Part shown: positions 1-10,819 of the stretch, in pieces | How the letters are laid out: each line of letters opens with the position of its first letter | Numbering within the stretch: position 1 is the stretch's first letter | Source: Prunella strophiata | Taxonomy: Eukaryota > Chordata > Aves > Passeriformes > Prunellidae | Assembly (NCBI GenBank): GCA_036583965.1 | Contig: JAZBQD010000027.1 | Span: 9,029,187 to 9,093,186 of the forward strand | Length of the DNA stretch: 64,000 bases | Direction of reading: 5' to 3' | Program-made: the position numbers and the translations under genes | Notes under the pieces: model-generated | Database searches by the model: none | Seen by the model: the letters and a program-made list of their open reading frames with translations, nothing else | What the model was told of the DNA's origin: nothing

Positions 1-64
1 AAAGGAAAATCAGCTTAGTGTCACTTTGGAATGATTTACCTGGAGACTGGGGATGCAAAGGGCA

Positions 65-340
65 GGGAAGACCCTCCCTTTGAGTCACAAGGTTCAGAAA
101 GGACCCCCTTGCTTTCTAAACTCCTGGCAGAGCCTAGGTACAGCTGAGTCCAGAACTAGTCCCAGACTGGCCAACAGCTCAGATCTAAGAATTTAAAGGG
201 AAATACAAGGAGTAGGGGAGACCCTACCACTGCATCACAAGGTTCAGAGAGGATCTTTGCTTTCTTGATGTAGTGTGGGTGTGGCTGGATCCAGTCTTAG
301 TCCCAGACCTGGTCAGCTGTGTGTGTCTAAAGGACTTTCC
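65..340. repeat. Diverged tandem duplication in FAAH intron
   Basis: Two similar stretches about 150 bases apart, both reading GACCCT..., TCACAAGGTTCAGA and then AGTCCCAGAC. Several small differences show an older duplication. Nothing coding is seen in 1-390. Confidence 0.6.
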
Positions 341-390
341 CAGCAATCCCACTAGGAATAGGAATGATACCTGGTGTCTCCTTGCCCCAG

Positions 391-516
391 GTGTACTCCA
401 GCTCCACTCCCCTGCGGGTCGGGTACTACGACACCGATGGCTACTTCCCACTGCCCCCCTGCATGAGGAGGGCAGTGAGGGAAACCAGGAGGGCTCTGCA
501 GGCAGCTGGGCACCAG
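391..516 (+). CDS. FAAH: FAAH exon (LRVGYYDTDGYF)
   Basis: Follows a pyrimidine-rich CCCCAG acceptor and ends before GTGAGC. It has 42 whole codons, phase 0 on both sides. It encodes the segment after the amidase signature that starts VYSSSTPLRVGYY. Confidence 0.92.
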
Positions 517-3500
517 GTGAGCACCACCACCCCCTGCTCTGCTCCCCAGGGTGTCCCCTGCCTCGCTCCTCGCTGAGGAAATCATCCTTCAGAAACCAGA
601 CACAGCTGCCAAGCACATCTGTGGGGAAAATGACCTGGCTGAGGTGTGGGATTATGTTACTCCAGCCACATAACACCAGGGAGAGCCCCCTCTGCCTGAG
701 GGAGCAGTGCATCTCATGGGCAGTCAGCAGGAATAATCTCATGGGAAGATGCCTGGATGGAAAATGGTTGAACCAGGGCTTCTCTTGGAACATGGAGCCC
801 AGGCAGAGACCCCTCTGCCTAAGGGAGCAGTGCATCTCATGGGCCATCAGCAGGAATAATCTCATGGGGAGATGCCTGGATGGAAAACAGGGCTTATCTT
901 GGCACATGGAGCCCAGGGAGGTGCTTCTCTGCCTCTGAGAATTATCCACATTTGGGTTTTGGAAACTATTCACATCCCCAGGCTGCCACATAATCTGTGT
1001 TTTGGTGCAGCTGGTGCTCTTCTCTCCCCCTCGGATCCCCTATGTCATGACTGAACTGTTTATGAAGACCTTTTTTGCTGATGGAGGCCGTGCCTGGCTG
1101 GATGTGTTGTGAGTAGGAGCCCTCTGGCAGCAGTGCTGCCAACACCTCCATCCCCATGCCATGAGCATGGCACAGCCCAGCTCTCCCACCCCAAACAGGC
1201 AACACTCAGGTCTCTGAGAAGAGAAAAGCAGCTTCTCTGGCTCACCCCATCCTCTTGTCATCTCTCAGCACAGGAAATATTGTAGATCCAGGCTTGAAAC
1301 CACAGGTGAATTCCTGCAAGATCCCGAGGCTGGTGAAGAAGCTGCTGGCTCTGCTTCTTAAACCTCTGGTGAGTCCCTGTCCCTCAGGACAGGAACAGGG
1401 GCTTCCTGGGGTGACACAAGCTGCTGCAGCCCCATGTCATGTCCCTAAGGAGCCTCATGCCTTTCCAGTTTCCCCGCCTGGCTGACTACCTGAGCGCCTT
1501 GGCTGGAATGAGGTAAGATGGAATTGTCCCCAGGGATGCCCGTGGAAATGGGTGATACCTTCTCCTCTAGGTGCCCATGGTGGAGGGGACTGATTCACAA
1601 CAGGCTGTGATCTGCTCTCTGCAGGCTGTCCTTCATTCCTGGACATGGCCTGACTGCCCCTAGTGATATCCTGACAGGAATGGGGCACTTGAATGGATAA
1701 GATCATTACAGGAAGCCTGTGGAAGAGATGAGTATTAAATCCAGGCCCATCAGGGAAACCTTCTCTCCAGCACTTCCAGACATTTGCTGCTTAATTGCTT
1801 GGCCAGATGCCAAAGGAAACTTTAGGAAGATTGTGAAAGCTGTATTGTTTTAAGCAATTGCTAAAATCACCAGGGCTTATCAACCCAGAGGACTATTTAA
1901 ACAATTCCTCCTCCTTTTAAGCTTAAAGATGTTGCTATGATTTCCACTTGCAGGTCAGTGCAGGAGATGTGGAATCATCACCATCAAATACAGGTTTGTT
2001 TTGAGGACTTTCCTCTTTGGCATCGTGCTACAAGTTGAGGCTTTGTGGCAAGCGCCGGGTCAGAGAGTCATGGGTTTGGAAAGGGATTGTGCAGGGGAGG
2101 GGACAGGATGGAGGGAAAGGGCACAAAGAAGGATAGGAATGGGGTGGATGGGCTTTTGAGTCAGCTCAGAGAGAACTTTATTGGTTGCCTGCAGTGCTCA
2201 TGCCCAGGCACAGTGAAGGCTGTCCTGGGAGTGGGGATGGCCAAAGTGGGACCTTTCAAATTCCTGGCCACGGTCCGGCCACAGTCAGTGGAGGCAAACA
2301 CAGACTCCTCTGCCTCATCCCTTGAGCTCCTCTGCCTGCTGCTGCCTCCTCAGCTGTGCCTGGAGAGGCTGAGAGGCTCCAGGACATGGCTCCACAAGAA
2401 GCCCCTCTCCTCCCCAGGTGTACCGCTCCCAGTTCATCAGCCAGTGGAAGGAGCTCCAGCTGGATGTTGTGCTGTGCCCTGTCCTGGGGCCTGCCTTCAC
2501 CACGGGATACCCCAGGAAACTCCTCAGTAAGTGAGTCTGGGGCTTCCCAGGAGGGCAGAGAAACACAGTGGCCAAGACTGGAGGGAAGCACCCACTACCA
2601 TGGAGCTTCACTGCCCACCCAAGCATTCCATGGGAATTAGGAAGGAGAAGTAACTGCATAGAGCTCTCTGAGCAGGTGGAGCAGACACAGCTCCCAGGGG
2701 CTTCAGTGAACGTGGAATGTGTAAGTTTGAAGGCAGGAGGCTGTGACTGCCTGCATGCTCTCCTGCTTCTCTCAGCTGCCATCTCCTCCACCATGCTGTA
2801 CAATGTCCTGAACTTCCCTGCTGGGGTTGTCCCTGTCAGCACCGTGACAGAGGCTGATGAGGAGGAGCTGAAGCTTTACAAAGGATGCTGTGATGACCCC
2901 TGGGACCGGACACTCAAACAGGTATGGCAGGTGGGGCAGCAGAGCCTGCTGATGTGTGTTCAGGTAACAGTTCTGATGATATCAGAGGCTCCTAAATATC
3001 TCCATCAGTATGGGCACAGCACAAAAAAATTTGTATTGTCTTTATACACCCCTTGCTAATCCCCAAACCCAGCCTGAACACAGCCCTTGCTGTTCTCCCA
3101 AGCCCCCAACAGGTAAGTCACTAAGCTTTGGGGGGGACTAAAAGATCTCCCACAGGCTGGGCAGGCTGAAGCAGCAAGGAGTCATGCAGCAAAGCTTCCT
3201 TGCAACAGCCACAGCCCACAGCACTGCACTTTCCTCCTGTTCCATGTTGCCTTCAACCAGGCCCAGGCTGTCAGTAGAACATGGATCAGGAATGGGGATG
3301 CTGAAGGAAAAGGGAGCTGCCTACAAGACAGCTCAAGGCTGGGGTGGGGTGTGTGTGGGGGAAGGTGTCTCAAACACATTACCCAAGATTTGGCAACCAT
3401 TTCTATCAGAGAAGAGCAAGAGCCTTCCCTCTGCCCAGCACACTAGCAGGGCTCAAACTCCAACCTCCCCACCCTGTGAGATGAGCCACAGGCCTAACCC

Positions 3501-3692
3501 AAGCTCCCAAAATCTGCTGGAGGTGTGAGCCCCCAGGTGACCCCTCACTGCCTGTGCCCACTGCAGGCTGTGTCAGGAGCTGTGGGGCTGCCTGTGGCCG
3601 TGCAGTGTGTGGCTCTGCCGTGGCAGGAGGAGCTGTGCCTGCGCTTCATGAAGGAGGTGGAGACCCTCAGCCGTGCCAAGAGAGTGGCATAG
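391..3692 (+). CDS. FAAH: Fatty-acid amide hydrolase, C-terminal half (8 exons, 5' part outside window)
   Basis: Amidase-signature serine hydrolase that breaks down anandamide and other fatty-acid amides at intracellular membranes. Eight exons join in frame into about 261 residues plus stop, matching the C-terminal ~45% of the usual ~579-residue protein. Family landmarks are LRVGYYDTDGYF at the first exon, LDVVLCPVLGPAF, TMLYNVLNFPAGVVPV, and GLPVAVQCVALPWQEELC near the end. The N-terminal membrane segment and the Lys-Ser-Ser catalytic residues belong to exons before the window and cannot be judged. All splice sites are GT-AG and there are no frame breaks. It converges on NSUN4. Alternative: an avian FAAH-like paralogue such as the vitamin D3 hydroxylase-associated protein, which shares this C-terminal region; the sequence here does not exclude it. 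Confidence 0.85.
688..935. repeat. Two-copy ~120-base tandem repeat in FAAH intron
   Basis: Two units of about 123 and 114 bases, each running from CCTCTGCCT through GGAGCAGTGCATCTCATGGG and GATGCCTGGATGG to CATGGAGCCCAGG, with the start of a third. Lies wholly between two FAAH exons. Confidence 0.85.
1011..1108 (+). CDS. FAAH: FAAH exon (FFADGGRAWLDV)
   Basis: Acceptor TTGGTGCAG, donor GTGAGT. Starts in phase 0 and carries two bases into the next exon. The product resembles the family segment with a DGG turn (human-like FSDGG). Confidence 0.88.
1269..1368 (+). CDS. FAAH: FAAH exon (IVDPGLKP)
   Basis: Completes the split Phe codon and ends phase 0 at CTG before GTGAGT. It encodes NIVDPGLKPQVN and KLLALLLKPL, matching the hydrophobic helix region next to the membrane cap in FAAH. 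Confidence 0.9.
1469..1512 (+). CDS. FAAH: FAAH exon (FPRLADYLSAL)
   Basis: Short 44-base exon between a TTTCCAG acceptor and a GTAAGA donor, carrying two bases forward. The peptide FPRLADYLSALAGM fits the family LPRLSAFLSNM segment. Confidence 0.88.
1954..1993 (+). CDS. FAAH: FAAH exon (SVQEMWNHHHQIQ)
   Basis: Forty-base exon completing an Arg codon. It encodes the helix that in mammals reads near SAGKLWELQHEIE. The acceptor TTGCAG and donor GTTTGT are both acceptable. Confidence 0.85.
2418..2526 (+). CDS. FAAH: FAAH exon (LDVVLCPVLGPAF)
   Basis: Starts VYRSQFISQWKELQ and contains the strongly conserved LDVVLCPVLGPAF strand. It carries one base over a GTAAGT donor. Confidence 0.93.
2776..2921 (+). 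CDS. FAAH: FAAH exon (TMLYNVLNFPAGVVPV)
   Basis: Contains TMLYNVLNFPAGVVPVSTVT, one of the best conserved blocks of the FAAH family, followed by a DPWDR segment. Ends phase 0 at CAG before GTATGG. Confidence 0.95.
3567..3692 (+). CDS. FAAH: FAAH terminal coding exon
   Basis: Encodes SGAVGLPVAVQCVALPWQEE and a short basic tail SRAKRVA, then TAG. The acceptor is CACTGCAG. Length and ending fit the family's terminal exon. Confidence 0.95.
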   Translation, partial: AVSGAVGLPVAVQCVALPWQEELCLRFMKEVETLSRAKRVA

Positions 3693-3813
3693 TCACCAAG
3701 GTCCCCAGGGAGAAGGGACCAGGTGCTGCACGACTGCCACCAGCAGTGCAGAGACTGCTCTGAGGAGGGGAGGAGGAGGAAGGAAACGCCACCTCCTGAC
3801 CCCTCTCCTTGCC

Positions 3814-3819
3814 AATAAA
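3814..3819 (+). terminator. FAAH: FAAH poly(A) signal AATAAA
   Basis: Canonical AATAAA about 120 bases after the FAAH stop. Further AATAAA matches occur near 4073 and 4122, so longer 3' ends are possible. Confidence 0.7.
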
Positions 3820-4563
3820 CACAGATCCTGTAAAGAACCCAGATGCCCTGCAGGACTGGCTTAAGATAGGTTCAAACAGTGGTGAATCTAGGAACTGCAC
3901 TTCCAGCAAGGATGGATGGCCATGGGTGTGGGTTCACCCCTGTTTCCAGCAGTGCTGCCTCCTGCAGAAGCAGGGCAGTGCTCAGAGGAAAGGATTACAG
4001 AAGTTCAATAGTATTTTCTTGCTGGCAGTGGAGTAACTTCATATGGATGGAACTATGGGTCACCCCATGAGGAATAAAGCTGTGTCCATCACTTCCCACC
4101 ACTGTAATTTGCTCACAAAAATAAAAATGGGAATATTCACACTTATCCACAGCCTTGCTAGCTGTGAGGGATGGCAGCAGTCACTGGCCTCTCCACAGCA
4201 CCAGATCTCCAGCATCCCAAGCACATTTCCAACCCCACAGGAGGGGCACTCTTAGAAGCCTCTGGTTTCAGGACCCCAGGCTGCTCTCTCTGAAGACAGG
4301 AGATAAGCATAGACAGATGCAACTCATTTATGCAGATGGTGAGATCTGGGACAGAAAGGCTGAGATCCCCAGATGGTGTTTGTTAACCCAAACCTGCTCA
4401 TGCAGGATCAAAGCACTCAGACAGGAGGAAGAGAGCAGGGCCATTTATCCTGTCCCACACAGATGGATAAATTGCTCCCTCTGATAAAACCTCTCTCTCT
4501 TTCCTAGATTAACCACCTCAGTTTCAAACAGATAAGTACTCAGGAAACACCACATCTTTCTCA
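3820..4563. other. FAAH-NSUN4 tail-to-tail intergenic stretch
   Basis: No conserved exon or mobile element recognised. It lies between the FAAH poly(A) signal and the NSUN4 one and holds only spare AATAAA signals near 4073 and 4122. Confidence 0.6.
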
Positions 4564-4569
4564 TTTATT
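4564..4569 (-). terminator. NSUN4: NSUN4 poly(A) signal
   Basis: TTTATT on + reads AATAAA on the NSUN4 strand, about 130 bases past the stop codon. Confidence 0.65.
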
Positions 4570-4699
4570 CCCCATGTCTGCAGTAAAAAAAGCAGGCTTC
4601 CTTTGTGACATTTTAGAAACAAAAATAAATACAAAGCAGTTCTGCTTTCCCTTAAATACTGGGCCATTTCCTGACAGCAGACAGATTCTGCTGCCCCTT

Positions 4700-8227
<3,528 letters not shown>

Positions 8228-9207
8228 CGCCGCTCGCCTTCCGGGGCGGGACCGGGAGCGCTCGCAGCGCTCGGGCAGCGCGGGGTGTAAGGGCCCTTCC
8301 AGCCTGAGTCAGCACTGAGCTGGGCTTGGGCATCAGCTGCTGAGGATCCCGCAGCAAACGCGCTTTGCAGCAGAAACGCACAGGCACAGCTGGACCACAG
8401 GGAAAAAAAAAAAAAAACAAAACCAAAACCTACATGGTATGCTTACCCCAGTAAAAGTCTGAGATCCACCAGCAAATGGACCATGAACCACTACATGGAT
8501 AAAGGACAGCCAAATGTATAAGGTGGTGGCTTTCATTCCACTTTGGATAAAGGACAGCCAAATGTATAAGGTGGTGGCTTTCATTCCACTTTGGAGAATA
8601 GCCGTGAGACACCCTGGTTTTCCTGCTACCAAACATTCTCTCTAGCGAAAGGAGCAGCAGAGCACGGACAGGACAGGCCCAGGCTGAACAGAACGGGCTG
8701 GTAACTCACACAGAAACTCCCCCACGGTGACCCTGACCGGAGCTTGAGCAGGTGAACCTCCCCCATGCAGCTCCACAGCCACGTGGCTGGTTTGGAGGGC
8801 AAGGAGGCAGAGCTGGCTGCTGCCAGGAGGCTCCTCCAGCCCTGGCAGAAGCATGGGACAGTGAGGGACAGCTGACAGCTTTCCCCTCAGGGTGGGGATG
8901 AACTTTCCTCTCCTAGAAAAGGGTCACTCCCCTTCAGTCTAATTCAGTCAGAACATACTGTGTGAACAACGCTGGTCTTGAGGGGCTTAGGAATAACCTT
9001 GGTGACTCAAACAAATTCTTCCCCATGGGATTGGGCTGCAGGAGCTGTCCATCATGGCAGCACAAAAACGACATTCCCACAAGTGAGGAAAACTCTCCCA
9101 CCCTTAACCAGGCTCTGACACACACTGATTTCATCTTAACCCAGTACCAGTCAGCAGCACGAGAACTAGGAAATAAACACAGGGCACTTCCACAGGAACT
9201 CTCACAG
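8228..9207. other. NSUN4-UQCRH intergenic stretch
   Basis: Beyond the CpG island this holds a poly-A/AAAACC-type tract near 8401-8430 and a perfect 48-base tandem duplication. No exon or mobile element was recognised. Confidence 0.6.
8497..8592. repeat. Perfect 48-base tandem duplication
   Basis: Two identical head-to-tail 48-base units, each starting GGATAAAGGACAGCC and ending CATTCCACTTT. Identity over both units implies a recent event. Confidence 0.95.
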
Positions 9208-9213
9208 TTTAAT
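9208..9213 (-). terminator. UQCRH: Probable UQCRH poly(A) signal (ATTAAA variant)
   Basis: TTTAAT on + reads ATTAAA on -, about 200 bases past the UQCRH stop. No AATAAA on this strand is nearer. Confidence 0.45.
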
Positions 9214-9413
9214 ATGGAAAATTACAGAACATCAACACGTTTTTTTTTTTCTTTGCACAGCTGCACATCTTCCAGGAGCACAGAGGCAGTGACAGGCTGC
9301 CGGGAAGCCGTTTCATTCATGCTCAGCATGGAGGATGGACTGCAGGAAGCAGAACTGTGATCCAGGAACCGCTGGCACTGGCTGTGGAAGCAGATGGACA
9401 ACCATGCCCCCCT

Positions 9414-9446
9414 TCACTTCAGCTTACTGAAAAGCTTGTGAGCAAC
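9414..9446 (-). CDS. UQCRH: UQCRH exon 4
   Basis: Encodes [10 protein letters not shown] and TGA, matching the family's C-terminus. Acceptor GGTTCCAG-like CCAG on the - strand. Confidence 0.93.
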   Translation of the reverse strand, partial: VAHKLFSKLK

Positions 9447-10373
9447 CTGGAAAGAAAGAGAGCCCTCAGTAACTCATGGTTTAGGGATGGAAATCAGCAA
9501 GGTGTCACCTCTTGGTTTTCTGGGCCAACAATGCACACAGCTCCACAGCCATGGCTTTTGTTCTAAAAAAAGTCATTCAGGAAAGCTATTGAGATGTCTT
9601 ACATAGCTTCTGCTCAAGTTCAAAAGGTTTAACTTTAAAATGGCAAGTACAAGACAGAAATAGCTAAGTGCCATTTGCAGGGTATGAACACTGGGTTTGA
9701 GTTACTTAATTGTTTAATAACATACCGAATCCCAGCTAGATCTGTTGTAACAAGGTGGAATCAAACAGGAACGCGGGACTGAGCAGCTACCACAGCTCAC
9801 ACTCACCCTGGCAGCGCTGCCAGCAGCGTGGCTGAAGGCAGCCCTGCTCAGAGCCGCAGCAGCAGGGTCGCTGCACTTACACAGTGGTCCCTGGCGTGCA
9901 GGAAGTCGAAGAGCTCCTCTGTGCACTGCTCCTCGGTCTCGGAGCGGGAGGACACCCGCTCGTTACACATGTCCAGCCGCTCCCGCGCCTTCACGCATTT
10001 CTCTATCTGCTCGCACTGCTCCCGCAGCGTGGTCAGGGGGTCCTGCGGACACGGGGCCGCGGTGAGCGCAGGGACAGCCCCGCACGCCGCTTCCCCCCGA
10101 GTCCCAGCGCTCTAAGAGCGAGCCCCGCACCCGCACCGCAGCCCCGGCACAGCGCGGCCCCGCCCGAGCCCCCCGAGCCCGTTCGTCGGCGCTGACGACC
10201 CCGGGCCCCGCTGCGAGTCCCCGCCGCGGCTCTCCGTCTTACCACGAGCTCCTCCTCTTCCTCCTGCGGAAGAGAACAGAGAGCACAGCGTTACCGCGCG
10301 CCCGGGGGTGCCGTGCGGGCCGTGCGGGCCCCGCGGGCCCCGCGCTCACCTCGGGCTCGCCGCGCTGCCCCAT
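9414..10373 (-). CDS. UQCRH: Cytochrome b-c1 complex subunit 6 (hinge protein), 4 exons
   Basis: The acidic hinge subunit of respiratory complex III on the intermembrane-space side; it helps cytochrome c1 dock with cytochrome c. The exons join into 79 residues: an acidic N-terminus [13 protein letters not shown], then [49 protein letters not shown], and [10 protein letters not shown] at the end. The cysteines of the family's two disulfides are present (CEQIEKC, DMC, EQC, DHC). The human precursor is about 91 residues, so the acidic leader here is shorter. Frame and splice sites are intact. It shares its promoter with LRRC41. Confidence 0.96.
9881..10042 (-). CDS. UQCRH: UQCRH exon 3, disulfide-bonded hairpin
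   Basis: 54 codons with the conserved core [20 protein letters not shown], the [10 protein letters not shown] turn and [10 protein letters not shown]. Donor GTAAGT. Confidence 0.96.
10243..10263 (-). CDS. UQCRH: UQCRH exon 2, acidic microexon
   Basis: Twenty-one-base exon encoding EEEEELV between a CCGCAG acceptor and a GTAAGA donor, phase 0 on both sides. Confidence 0.88.
10350..10373 (-). CDS. UQCRH: UQCRH exon 1
   Basis: Eight codons, MGQRGEPE, from ATG to a GTGAGC donor in the CpG island. The start context is GCGATGG. Confidence 0.9.
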
Positions 10374-10791
10374 CGCGCTCCCGCCGCGCACAAGGACTCG
10401 CCACGGTCACCCGCCGGAAGCGCCGCTGCCCGCGCCGGAAGCGGAAGCGCTCCCTCCGCCGGGCGGTGCTTCGGCCCGGGGCTGCGGCCCTTCCAAACAT
10501 GGCAGCCGGCAGCGGCCGCGCGTGTGGCCGCGCCAATACGGCCTTTGCTGCGCTACCGCCTTTCCGCTCCCTTTCTTCCTGAGTGTCTCGGCCTCGGAGC
10601 CGGCTAGGCCGGGCTGCTACCGCCGGTCTGTCCGCCCCGCTGCCCGGCACGACCTCCCCAACATGGCCGCCCGCTCTAGCCGCTTCCCAAGATGGCGGCG
10701 CGGTGCGGGCGGTCCGTGCCCGAGGCGGTGATGGCGGCCGAGCGGCCGCGCAGCCTGTTCGCGCTGAGCGCGGACCGCCGTGAGCCGCAGC
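10374..10791. promoter_or_regulatory. Bidirectional CpG-island promoter, UQCRH / LRRC41
   Basis: The start codons of the two divergent genes are about 320-420 bases apart in very CpG-rich DNA without a TATA box. Two CCGGAAG boxes (10414-10420, 10435-10441) and a nearby CGGAAG match ETS/GABP (NRF-2) sites, typical of respiratory-chain genes. AAGATGGCGGC at 10689-10699 matches YY1, with weaker AACATGGCNGC matches near 10496 and 10660. An upstream frame from ATG 10663 ends at TGA 10729-10731, overlapping the ATG at 10731. Function is inferred from motifs. Confidence 0.75.
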
Positions 10792-10819
10792 ATGGCCGCC
10801 CTGGAGCGGGACGTCTGGG
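10731..10819 (+). CDS. LRRC41: LRRC41 exon 1 (start uncertain)
   Basis: The frame that continues into exon 2 reads MAALERDVW from ATG 10792, 28 bases before a GTAAGG donor; an in-frame TGA lies upstream. A second frame from ATG 10731 reads [16 protein letters not shown], whose LFALS part resembles the mammalian N-terminus before VSxxM. A small indel between about 10772 and 10790 would join both. Either the short start is right or the exon is frameshifted. Confidence 0.65.

Noticed and set aside
224..991. A 255-codon frame on - opposite the first FAAH exons
   Set aside because: Its internal repetition comes from the intronic tandem repeat, and it is antisense to a confirmed exon.
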